Assembly: GCF_044068515.1 (NCBI RefSeq)
Contig: NZ_JBIPKI010000010.1
Location: 1 to 56,014 of the forward strand
Length of the DNA: 56,014 nucleotides
Source of the DNA: Desulfurivibrio sp044068515
GTDB lineage: Bacteria > Desulfobacterota > Desulfobulbia > Desulfobulbales > Desulfurivibrionaceae
Direction of reading: 5' to 3'
Shown here: positions 24,920-31,942 of the stretch, piece after piece
How the letters are laid out: every line of letters starts with the position of its first letter
Numbering within the stretch: the stretch's first letter is position 1
Made by a program: the position numbers and the translations under genes
Notes under the pieces: generated by a model
Seen by the model: only the letters and a program-made list of their open reading frames with translations
What the model was told of the DNA's origin: nothing
Databases searched by the model: none

Positions 24920-26263
24920 TTATTTGATGGCCGGATCGCGCCGCAGCCGCTCGACCAGTTCGGCGAAACGCTGGTCGAAGGTGGCCTGGTTGCGGTTGCT
25001 GCCGCCGGCCAGCAGCAGCCGGGTCCGGCCCTCCCCGTCCGGGCGGAGGCAGGCCCAGACCCGGCGGTGGGTGACCAGAAAGGTAACGTAGAGGCCCAGG
25101 AGCATCAGGGCGAAGCCGGCATAGACCACCCAGACCCCGGGATCCCGGGCCACCTGCAGGCCGGTGGCGTAACGCTGGCGGACGTAAAAAAGGTAATCGC
25201 CGCCGGGCCACGAGAGGGTGGCGGTCTCCAGATCACGCAGGGGGAAAACGTTGGGTTCAGCCCCGGGGGCACTGAAACTGACCTGGAACTCTTCGACCCG
25301 GCCCTGCCGGTCGCTCCTGGAGGTGGCCAACTGGAAGCTGACCTCCTCCTCCGGCCAGGCAAAGGGTTGGCCGGCGCCGGCCAGCAGGCTGGTTTCCCGG
25401 CCATTGGCCTGATTGCGGATCCGGACCAGGAATTCGGGCCGGGGCTCGTAGCTGGCCTGGTAGAAGGTCAGGCCCCGGTGCTTGAGGGGATGGTTGACCC
25501 GGATGGCGGTTTGCCGGGGGGCGACCAGGGCGGGATCGAGGATGGTCACATCGGAGCGGTATTCCCGGGCCATGCCGTTGGGGTAATAGCTGATGGCGAA
25601 GTTGTCCAGGCGCAACTGGAAGCCCAGGGGAATCTCCCGGGCGCTGCCATGCTCGAAGACCCGGCTGATGGTCACCCCTTCCGGGAACATGATGCCGCCC
25701 TTGTAGCCGAAAACCGCCCCGACCAGGGCGCCGGCGAAGATGACCAGAATGCTGAGATGGACCAGGTAGGCCCCCAGCCGGGACCAGGCCCCTTTCTGGG
25801 CGAAGAGCAGCACCCCGCCCTCCCGTTCGCGGCCGGCGCTCGGCCAGCCGGCGGCGGCCAGCAGGTTCGCCACTTTCTCCGCGGCGGCGGCAGGGGTTGC
25901 GGCCGCTACCGCCAGCTCCGCTTTAAGCGGCATTTTCTCCAGCCGCGCCGGCTCGGTGGCCAGATGGTCGCGGGTCACCAGCCGCCAGGCCCGGGGCAGG
26001 CGCTCCAGGCTGCAGACCACCAGGTTGACGGCAAAAACCAGCAGCAGGAGGAGGAACCACCAGGAGCCGTACATGGCGGTCAGGTCCAGGGCCTGCAAGA
26101 GGCGGGCCGGGCCGGGGCCGTAGGCGTCCTGGTAATACTCCGGGGGCTGGCCCTGGGGAATGATGGTGCCGATGATGGAGGTGGCGGCCAGAAGACCGAT
26201 GAGCACCAGGGCCAGTTTGACCGAGGCGAATAAATGCCAGATGGGTGCATCTGTTTGGTTCAT
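24920..26263 (-). CDS. resB: Cytochrome c biogenesis protein ResB (System II)
   Basis: 447 residues: three N-terminal TM segments (LFASVKLALVLIGLLAATSI; WFLLLLLVFAVNLVVCSLER; LGAYLVHLSILVIFAGALVG), a large periplasmic domain including NHPLKHRGLTFYQASYEP, and a last TM (VWVVYAGFALMLLGLYVTFL) before a cytoplasmic tail. This is the standard ResB/Ccs1 layout. The start is MNQTDAPIWHLF at ATG 26263 with a weak AGGT upstream; a longer frame to 26371 adds non-family residues. It forms a two-gene unit with ccsB. Confidence 0.93.
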   Translation of the reverse strand: MNQTDAPIWHLFASVKLALVLIGLLAATSIIGTIIPQGQPPEYYQDAYGPGPARLLQALDLTAMYGSWWFLLLLLVFAVNLVVCSLERLPRAWRLVTRDHLATEPARLEKMPLKAELAVAAATPAAAAEKVANLLAAAGWPSAGREREGGVLLFAQKGAWSRLGAYLVHLSILVIFAGALVGAVFGYKGGIMFPEGVTISRVFEHGSAREIPLGFQLRLDNFAISYYPNGMAREYRSDVTILDPALVAPRQTAIRVNHPLKHRGLTFYQASYEPRPEFLVRIRNQANGRETSLLAGAGQPFAWPEEEVSFQLATSRSDRQGRVEEFQVSFSAPGAEPNVFPLRDLETATLSWPGGDYLFYVRQRYATGLQVARDPGVWVVYAGFALMLLGLYVTFLVTHRRVWACLRPDGEGRTRLLLAGGSNRNQATFDQRFAELVERLRRDPAIK

Positions 26264-26430
26264 GGGGACCTGCCGGGCTAAAAAAAATGAGGCGCTTGCG
26301 GGGGTTAGGGTCAGGGATCGGCCCCCCAATAAGGGCCCAGAGCCTGAACTGAAAATTTTATTAACCAGCAAAATCTATGCCTTCTTTAGTCAAATCCCCA
26401 AAAAATCACTTAAAACAACTCGGTCATCTG

Positions 26431-26474
26431 CCGGACCAAAGGTCCGGTTATGCCAAAAAACCCGACCTTTTGGC
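26431..26474. other. Two adjacent perfect hairpins in the resB-cytochrome intergenic region
   Basis: CCGGACC-AAA-GGTCCGG (26431-26447) and GCCAAAA...TTTTGGC (26452-26474) stand side by side in the 695-base gap between resB and the tetraheme cytochrome gene. They could be operators or a transcription barrier between the divergent units. No gene was found in this gap. Confidence 0.5.
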
Positions 26475-26569
26475 GAGTTAACTAAAGCCTGGGAACACCG
26501 GCGCATGGCCTTGCGGGTGGGCTGAACGGCCCCGGATTAAGGCCGAATGAACGAGTCCACGCCCCCCGG

Positions 26570-26607
26570 CCGGGGATATGGCCAACCCTATCTGGTCATA
26601 TCCCCGG
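26570..26607. promoter_or_regulatory. Large inverted repeat, candidate enhancer site for a sigma-54 activator
   Basis: CCGGGGATATGGCCA (26570-26584) faces TGGTCATATCCCCGG (26593-26607) with one mismatch. The centre lies about 108 bases upstream of the -24 element of the sigma-54 promoter at 26694, the range used by NtrC-family activators. The size and position suggest an upstream activating sequence; a terminator is less likely because no T-run follows. Confidence 0.55.
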
Positions 26608-26693
26608 ATTCTGCTCCGGCCTCACCCGACCGCCCTCCCCTTCCGTCCCTTCATTTCCCTGTCTAATCGTCTTTTTTAGCCATAAAACGGCAA

Positions 26694-26711
26694 TTGGCAC
26701 GCCGATTGCTA
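26694..26711 (+). promoter_or_regulatory. Sigma-54 (-24/-12) promoter for the cytochrome locus
   Basis: TTGGCACGCCGATTGCTA matches the sigma-54 consensus TGGCACG-N4-TTGCW at every defined position with correct spacing. Transcription should start near 26721, giving a leader of roughly 235 bases with GC-rich inverted repeats (GGCGGG/CCCGCC near 26823-26847; GCCCGG/CCGGGC near 26890-26907) before the first cytochrome gene. Three NtrC-family regulators are coded in this window. Confidence 0.85.
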
Positions 26712-26958
26712 GTGACCCTGACCGACAGCAAGGGAGGGCTTGGCCAGCGGCGCAAGCGGAACTTGGAACCAGCACAAGGAGAGGGAGGTGAAGGCACCGT
26801 CAGTAAGCAAGCAGTAAGCCCAGGCGGGGACCGGCCAGGGACCCGCCGGCCGTTGCCGCAGCAGGCACAAGACAATGAACAAGGTTGCCGGCCCGGTTTG
26901 GGCCGGGCAGCCGGAGAGCAAAAGAGGGAAGTCTCAAACAATTCAGGAGGATGCAGCA

Positions 26959-27837
26959 ATGAAAAAGTATCTGGTAGTAGGTTTGGCCGCCGCGGCCCTG
27001 GTAGTAGCCGGTGGCCTGTACAATGAAGCGGACGCCCGGGCCAAGGGCGCGGGCATCGTGGGCAGCGCCCATGACTTTACCGACAATGTAAATGCTGAAA
27101 CAGGTTCTAGTTTCCGTGACTACACTGGCACTGATTTTCAGGAAGCCGCTGATGGCTGGAACTACCGGGGTGAGATCTGCCGGGTTTGCCATGCTCCCCA
27201 TGATAAGGGCCGCACCGCCTGGAAGGAGTGGGGCGAGGAAGTAGGCGAAACCGGGCTGCTCTGGAACCATCAACTCGCCGATACGGACGTTTATGACATG
27301 TATGAGAGTTCTTCACTCGAAGGTGACATCGCCGGCAACGTTATCGGCAAATCCAAACTGTGTCTCTCCTGCCATGACGGCACCGTGGCCCTTAATGCCT
27401 TTGACGGTCAGCAAGGTGGCGCTTTTGGAACCGCGGAAGAACCCCTAAATGGTGGTGTTTTTATGGGCAATCTCTCCAACGGCTTCACCATAGGCCAAGG
27501 ACGCGCTGGCAGTGGCACCGATTTCCTGATGGGTACCCACCCGATCTCCGTCGCTTATGCTGAAGGCCACTTTGCCGAGAACCCCAAGGTCGGCCGGGCC
27601 GGGGGTCTGCATAACCCCGATGGCCAGGTCTTCGGCAATCTGGTTAAGATGACCGATGCCCCCACCGTGGACATGGTCCTGGAGCAGGGCATGGTGCAGT
27701 GCCACTCCTGCCACGATGTCCATGACTCCCCCGGCGTCAACGCCATCGGCACCCGGCTCAACCGGGCCGGCCAGGGGCTGGCGGGCAACCGCGGCGCCGA
27801 TCCCTCCGGTCTCTGTTTGAGCTGCCACAACAAGTAA
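26959..27837 (+). CDS. Tetraheme c-type cytochrome (OmcE-like candidate)
   Basis: 292 residues: signal peptide (to about ADARA, residue 28), then four CXXCH sites at 74-78 (CRVCHAPHD), 135-139 (SKLCLSCHDGTVAL), 248-252 (CHSCHDVH) and 286-290 (LCLSCHNK, at the very C-terminus). Extra His in SAHDF, LLWNH and THPISV are likely distal ligands. This spacing and the SKLCLSCHDGTVAL block are typical of the secreted cytochromes of metal-reducing Desulfobacterota that include filament-forming tetraheme proteins; polymerisation is inference. ATG 26959 follows AGGAGG by eight bases. It is the first gene after a sigma-54 promoter. A 68%-longer upstream leader rather than an earlier start is preferred, because the signal peptide begins here. 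Confidence 0.92.
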   Translation: MKKYLVVGLAAAALVVAGGLYNEADARAKGAGIVGSAHDFTDNVNAETGSSFRDYTGTDFQEAADGWNYRGEICRVCHAPHDKGRTAWKEWGEEVGETGLLWNHQLADTDVYDMYESSSLEGDIAGNVIGKSKLCLSCHDGTVALNAFDGQQGGAFGTAEEPLNGGVFMGNLSNGFTIGQGRAGSGTDFLMGTHPISVAYAEGHFAENPKVGRAGGLHNPDGQVFGNLVKMTDAPTVDMVLEQGMVQCHSCHDVHDSPGVNAIGTRLNRAGQGLAGNRGADPSGLCLSCHNK

Positions 27838-27875
27838 GCCTGATCGCGCCGCCATTGGACGACGCAATTAGGTTG

Positions 27876-27917
27876 CCTCCGGGCGCGGAAGGGGGGTTCG
27901 CCTTCCGCGCCCGGAGG
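27876..27917 (+). other. Perfect 17-bp hairpin between the two tetraheme genes
   Basis: CCTCCGGGCGCGGAAGG (27876-27892) pairs perfectly with CCTTCCGCGCCCGGAGG (27901-27917) around an eight-base loop. No T-run follows. It could stabilise the upstream mRNA or act as a partial terminator, so that the first cytochrome is made in excess. Confidence 0.75.
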
Positions 27918-27960
27918 ACGTTGGGGCTGCACCCGCGGGTCAACAAAGGGGGAGGAGGAC

Positions 27961-28686
27961 ATGAAGCAAACCAACTGGTGGCTGGTGGCGGCATTGCTCC
28001 TGCTGGCCGGCTGGGCCCTGCCGGGCAACCTGCTGGCCGGTAATGGCCAGGGAATCAAGGGCAGCAAGCATGATTTTTCCGGTGAGGACTGGAACAACGG
28101 GGGGCTTGAATACGGCGGCGAAGTCTGCCGGGTCTGCCACGCCCCCCATGACCGGGGCCTCGAGCTCTGGCAGGGCTCCGATTCCGGCCTGCTCTGGAAC
28201 CACAGCGTGAGTACGGCTGAATACAGCATGTACAGTAGTGCCAGCCTGGCCGGGACCATCGAAGATCAGCCGATCGGGCGCTCCAAGCTCTGCCTGAGCT
28301 GCCACGACGGGACGGTGGCCCTGGACGCCTTCGACGGCCGCCAGGGCGACATCGATACGGTGCTGACCGGCCGCTTTGTGATCGGGGCCCTCAAGGATGG
28401 GGCCAAACTCGATCTGCGGGGCCATCACCCGGTCTCGGTGCAGTATGTCGACAATACCAAGATCGGGATGGCGGGGGGCTTGCATGACCCGGCCGACAAA
28501 ACCTGGTACGACCACAGCCCGGTGAGCCAGTATCTGGAGTTCGGCCGGGTGGAGTGCCACTCCTGCCACGATGTCCACAACCGGGTCTCGGTGCCTAATA
28601 CCGTGGTCCTGCGGGCGGGTATCCGGACCGGCCAGGGGGGGGCTCAACACGCTTCGCTGCTCTGTCTGACCTGCCACAACAAGTAA
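27961..28686 (+). CDS. Second tetraheme c-type cytochrome, paralogue of the first
   Basis: 241 residues with a signal peptide (to about LLAG, residue 27) and four heme sites at 56-60 (CRVCH), 111-115 (CLSCH), 199-203 (CHSCH) and 235-239 (CLTCHNK). It shares with its upstream neighbour the blocks CRVCHAPHD, LLWNH, MYSS-SL-G, SKLCLSCHDGTVAL-AFDG, HP-SV-Y, CHSCHDVH and the CHNK end. It is shorter because one mid-protein loop is missing. It begins GNGQGIKGSKHDFSG, a usual opening of this family. GGGGGAGGAGG precedes ATG 27961. Two versions in tandem could be alternative or co-assembling subunits. Confidence 0.92.
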   Translation: MKQTNWWLVAALLLLAGWALPGNLLAGNGQGIKGSKHDFSGEDWNNGGLEYGGEVCRVCHAPHDRGLELWQGSDSGLLWNHSVSTAEYSMYSSASLAGTIEDQPIGRSKLCLSCHDGTVALDAFDGRQGDIDTVLTGRFVIGALKDGAKLDLRGHHPVSVQYVDNTKIGMAGGLHDPADKTWYDHSPVSQYLEFGRVECHSCHDVHNRVSVPNTVVLRAGIRTGQGGAQHASLLCLTCHNK

Positions 28687-28758
28687 TTTTTTTATTCCTG
28701 GCAAGTTGCCTAATTGACAATAAAAGTTGGGATAGGTTAAAAGATCAATTTGGCCAAC

Positions 28759-28767
28759 TGGTATAAT
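28759..28767 (+). promoter_or_regulatory. Candidate extended -10 promoter upstream of the 11+2-heme gene
   Basis: TGGTATAAT is a perfect extended -10 element with no good -35. A separate TTGACA-N17-TTAAAA pair starts near 28714. Either could let the downstream conduit genes be transcribed apart from the sigma-54 promoter, but a strong hairpin lies between this site and the next gene. Confidence 0.35.
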
Positions 28768-28806
28768 CGAAACTTGCCTCTTAATGATAAGTCCGATTTT
28801 TTTAAT

Positions 28807-28830
28807 GACCCCCGGCCGGCGCCGGGGGTC
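28807..28830 (+). terminator. Perfect GC-rich hairpin after the tetraheme pair
   Basis: GACCCCCGGC and GCCGGGGGTC form a ten-base-pair stem around CGGC, followed by GCTTTGTTG rather than a true T-run. It is probably a weak terminator or an mRNA 3'-end stabiliser separating the cytochrome pair from the conduit genes. Confidence 0.55.
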
Positions 28831-28850
28831 GCTTTGTTGAGTCTCCCCTA

Positions 28851-30146
28851 ATGCCAATAACGTGGTGTTTTACTGGCCGTGCCCGGGTTCTTTTGCTGCT
28901 GATCCTGCTGCTGGCGGCGTTGCCGGCCGGCGCCGCGGCCGGCCAGCGGGAAGAGGGCTTCGCCCTTGACCCGGAGGAATCCTGCCTGCGCTGCCACCAG
29001 GATCTGGCCGTGGCCCCCCATCTTCATCCCGCCGCTGCCGACGGCTTCGGCTGCGCTACCGCCTGCCATCAGCCCCTCGAGGCCGGCACCCACGCCTTCA
29101 CCCCCCTGCCGGCCGATCTCGGCCCGGTATGCGCCGACTGCCACCAGGACCCCGCCCTTACGAAAAAACAGCAAGCCCACCCGGCGGCCGCCGCCGGCCG
29201 CTGCGGCGACTGCCATGAGCCCCACCAGTCCGCCTTCCCTCGGCTGTTGCGGCAAGCGCCGGAGCACCTCTGCCTGGCTTGCCATACGGCGGCCGGCTCC
29301 CAATGCAGCTTGGGCTGCCGGGAGGTCCGGGAGGGAACCTGCGCCACCTGCCATCTCCCCCACCGCGCCGCCGAAGCCGGCCTGCTGCGCCTCCCCCAGG
29401 GGGAGCTCTGCCTGAGCTGCCATGAGCCTTTCAGCGGCCCGGTGGAACACGGCCCGGTAATCGAAGGCAAGTGCGCAAGCTGCCATGCCTCCCCCTTCCT
29501 GGCCCTGGCGGATGAACGGGCCGCCGCGCCGGACTTCGCCCCGGCCGCCGACCCGGAGGCCCCGCCGCCCAGCCGGATGCAACTGGCCCAGCCGGAAATC
29601 TGTTTCGCCTGCCACGACCGGCGCCAGACCAGAGCCGCCGGCCAGGCGGTGCCGCCCATCCAGCCGCTGTTTGACGACCCGGAAGCTTTCCTGCACGCCC
29701 CCTTCGCCAAGGGCCGCTGCAGCGACTGCCACCGACCCCATGTGAGTGAGTACCCCAGCCTGCTCACCGAGCCTTATCCGGCCGGGCTCTATACCGGCTA
29801 CTCCGAAGAGGCCTACGCCCTCTGCTTTCAGTGCCACGACAGCGACAACCTCACCCGATTCCGGACCAGCCGGGACACCGGCTTCCGCAACGGGGAAATG
29901 AACCTGCACTTCCGCCACGTCAACCGGGCCAAGGGCCGCTCCTGCGGGGCCTGCCATTCGGCCCACGGCTCCAGGCAGCCCTTTATGATCAGCCCGGTGG
30001 TGCGCTTCGGCCAGGCCGCCCTGGGCCAGCGGTTTGAGAAAACCGACACCGGCGGCAGTTGCGCCACCGCCTGCCATATCGAGGTCGGTTATGACCGCGA
30101 GGAGCCGGTGGATAACCGCCTGCGCACCTCACCGTGGCCGGACTGA
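28851..30146 (+). CDS. Secreted multiheme cytochrome c, 11 CXXCH plus two CX3CH sites
   Basis: 431 residues: signal peptide (to about GAAA, residue 30), then CXXCH sites in paired fashion (CLRCH, CADCH, CGDCH, CLACH, CATCH, CLSCH, CASCH, CFACH, CSDCH, CFQCH, CGACH). Two further sites read CATACH, that is CX3CH, one near the N-terminus and one near the C-terminus. A CSLGCR segment looks like a third such site that has lost its His. There is no lipobox, so it is probably periplasmic or exported. By position it is the likely inner electron carrier feeding the outer-membrane barrel coded downstream. The start at ATG 28851 lacks a strong ribosome site; no other Met lies in the signal peptide. Confidence 0.88.
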   Translation: MPITWCFTGRARVLLLLILLLAALPAGAAAGQREEGFALDPEESCLRCHQDLAVAPHLHPAAADGFGCATACHQPLEAGTHAFTPLPADLGPVCADCHQDPALTKKQQAHPAAAAGRCGDCHEPHQSAFPRLLRQAPEHLCLACHTAAGSQCSLGCREVREGTCATCHLPHRAAEAGLLRLPQGELCLSCHEPFSGPVEHGPVIEGKCASCHASPFLALADERAAAPDFAPAADPEAPPPSRMQLAQPEICFACHDRRQTRAAGQAVPPIQPLFDDPEAFLHAPFAKGRCSDCHRPHVSEYPSLLTEPYPAGLYTGYSEEAYALCFQCHDSDNLTRFRTSRDTGFRNGEMNLHFRHVNRAKGRSCGACHSAHGSRQPFMISPVVRFGQAALGQRFEKTDTGGSCATACHIEVGYDREEPVDNRLRTSPWPD

Positions 30147-30175
30147 GCTGGCCGGCCGAGGCACAAAGAACGGCT

Positions 30176-30199
30176 GGTCCCGTCGGCGCCGGCGGGGCC
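30176..30199 (+). other. GC-rich hairpin before the first NHL gene
   Basis: GGTCCCGTCGGC faces GCCGGCGGGGCC (two G-T pairs). It lies in the 89-base gap between the 11+2-heme and NHL genes, with no T-run. It resembles the other boundary hairpins of this locus. Confidence 0.5.
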
Positions 30200-30235
30200 C
30201 ACATTACCGATTCATCTTTAGAGGGGGTTTGCTTT

Positions 30236-31300
30236 ATGTTGAGAAAATATCTGTTGTTGCTGGGCTTGATCCTGCTGGTGCCGGGTTGCGCGACGCCGAA
30301 AGTGGAAAGAGAAACCAGGTTTTATCCGGAGTTGCCCAATGAACCGCGGATGCAGTTCCTGACCACGATCTCCAACGAGCAGGACATCGGCAAGAGGACC
30401 GCCGGACTGCGGGCTTTCGTGGCCGGCGAGGATCAGACCCGCGGCCTGAGCCGGCCCTACGCGGTGGCCAGCCGGCCGGGGCGGCTCTACGTGACCGATG
30501 TCGGTCTCGACCTGGTGGTGATCGTCGATCTGGTTCAGAGGGAGATGCGGGCCCTGGAGACCAGCCGGGAAGGGACCCTGCGCCAGCCCCGGGGGCTGAC
30601 GGTGGCGGCTGATCACCTCTATGTGGCCGACAGCCTCCGCAGGCAGGTGGTGGCCTTTGACGCCGAGGACCAGTATCTCCGGGTCTACGGCGGACCGCAG
30701 ACCCTGGAACTGCCCCTGGACGTGGCGGTCCACGGCGACCGGGTGTATGTGGCCGATTTCCCCGCCCATGAGATCAAGGTTTTCGACCGGGAAAGCGGCG
30801 ACCTGGTCCAGACCATCGGCGGCCGGGGCCGGGATGAGGGCCAGCTTGACCGCCCCACCCACCTCCGGGTCGACCAGGAGGGCAATATCTACGTCACCGA
30901 TTCCCTCAATTTCCGGATCCAGAAATTCGACCCGGAGGGCAACTACCTGCACCATTTCGGTTATGTGGGTTCGACGCCCGGCGCCTTTGCCCGGCCCAAG
31001 GGATTTGATCTCAGCCGGGACGGCTATCTCTACGCCGTCGATGCCGCCTTTGAAAATGTCCAGGTCTTTCACGACGAAACCCAGTTTCTGGTTTATTTCT
31101 TCGGCGGCTTCGGCCACGCCCCCAGCTTCATGTACCTGCCCGCCCCGCTGACCATCGAATATGAAAACGTGGACTTTTTTAAAGAGCACGTGGACCCGGA
31201 CTTTGAGGTTGAATACCTGATCTACGTGGGCAATCAGCTGGGCGACTACAAGCTCAATGTCTACGGTTTCGGCAAGTGGACCGGGGCGCCGCTGAACTGA
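30236..31300 (+). CDS. NHL-repeat beta-propeller lipoprotein 1
   Basis: 354 residues with a lipobox (LVPGC, near residue 17) and about six propeller blades of NHL type. Typical blade ends are RLYVTDVGLDLVVIVD, HLYVADSLRRQVVAFD, RVYVADFPAHEIKVFD, NIYVTDSLNFRIQKFD and YLYAVDAAFENVQVF. A roughly 60-residue C-terminal extension (after MYLPAPLTIEYENVDFF) is not propeller-like. NHL lipoproteins recur next to secreted multiheme cytochromes and may help their assembly or docking; the role is unproven. The start ATG 30236 follows GAGGGGG. The stop overlaps the next start. Confidence 0.9.
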   Translation: MLRKYLLLLGLILLVPGCATPKVERETRFYPELPNEPRMQFLTTISNEQDIGKRTAGLRAFVAGEDQTRGLSRPYAVASRPGRLYVTDVGLDLVVIVDLVQREMRALETSREGTLRQPRGLTVAADHLYVADSLRRQVVAFDAEDQYLRVYGGPQTLELPLDVAVHGDRVYVADFPAHEIKVFDRESGDLVQTIGGRGRDEGQLDRPTHLRVDQEGNIYVTDSLNFRIQKFDPEGNYLHHFGYVGSTPGAFARPKGFDLSRDGYLYAVDAAFENVQVFHDETQFLVYFFGGFGHAPSFMYLPAPLTIEYENVDFFKEHVDPDFEVEYLIYVGNQLGDYKLNVYGFGKWTGAPLN

Positions 31301-31941
31301 TGCCTTGCCGGCTGAAAAGGGGTTTGGGCTTTTCCCTGCTGCTGCTGGTTGGGCTGGCGGGCCTGACCCTGCTGGGGGCGGCGGGATGCCGCCCCGAGAC
31401 CCGCCATCAGGTGCTGACCATTTTTTTCACCGGGGTGCCCCCCCTGGCCGAAGAAACGGGCCCGGCGGGGGAAGGAGAGCTCGTGGCCGCCATCCCCCGC
31501 CGGACCATGCCCGAGCGCTGGGAAGAGGGCCCATACACCCACGGTCCCTACGGGGCCAAGCATTGCGACCAGTGCCACGTGATGGCGCCGGCCCCCGAGG
31601 GCCAGACCCCCACCCGGGTCCAACCGGGTCGCTTTGCCCAATCCTTCGGGGAAATGTGTCTGGCCTGCCACCAGGAGAAAAGCCCGGAGCGGGCCCGGAA
31701 TGAGGGTCTGTGGCTGCATGGCCCCGCCGCCGCCTGCATGCGCTGCCATCATCCCCACCTCAGCCGCCAGCCCTTTATGCTGCGCCGGGCCGGCGACGAA
31801 CTCTGTCGCTCCTGCCACAGCGAGGGCCTTATCCATGACCGGGAGCGGCACGAAGGCGAGGATGCCTGCCTGTCGTGCCACAACCCCCACCTGGGCGCCG
31901 ATGCCATGATGCTGCGCGAGGATTACGAGGAAGTCTTCTGA
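31300..31941 (+). CDS. Pentaheme c-type cytochrome lipoprotein
   Basis: 213 residues. A lipoprotein signal ends in GAAGC (near residue 30), then five CXXCH sites: CDQCH, CLACH, CMRCH, CRSCH, CLSCH, the last three in the doubled-CXXCH arrangement with HPHLSRQPFML between. The mature N-terminus RHQVLTIFFTGVPP looks like a conserved lead-in of this cytochrome group. Lipidation places it on a membrane leaflet, plausibly the outer membrane next to the barrel coded immediately downstream. ATG 31300 overlaps the NHL stop codon (TGATG), and the barrel start follows the stop by one base, so translation is tightly coupled. Confidence 0.88.
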   Translation: MPCRLKRGLGFSLLLLVGLAGLTLLGAAGCRPETRHQVLTIFFTGVPPLAEETGPAGEGELVAAIPRRTMPERWEEGPYTHGPYGAKHCDQCHVMAPAPEGQTPTRVQPGRFAQSFGEMCLACHQEKSPERARNEGLWLHGPAAACMRCHHPHLSRQPFMLRRAGDELCRSCHSEGLIHDRERHEGEDACLSCHNPHLGADAMMLREDYEEVF

Positions 31942-31942
31942 T

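Noticed and set aside
26875..26958. Earlier start for the first tetraheme cytochrome
   Set aside because: ATG 26875 would put 28 residues before the signal peptide. ATG 26959 has AGGAGG at eight bases and begins a clean signal peptide.
28694..28712. CTGGCAAGTTGCC as a second sigma-54 promoter
   Set aside because: The GG and GC elements are too close together for sigma-54 recognition.
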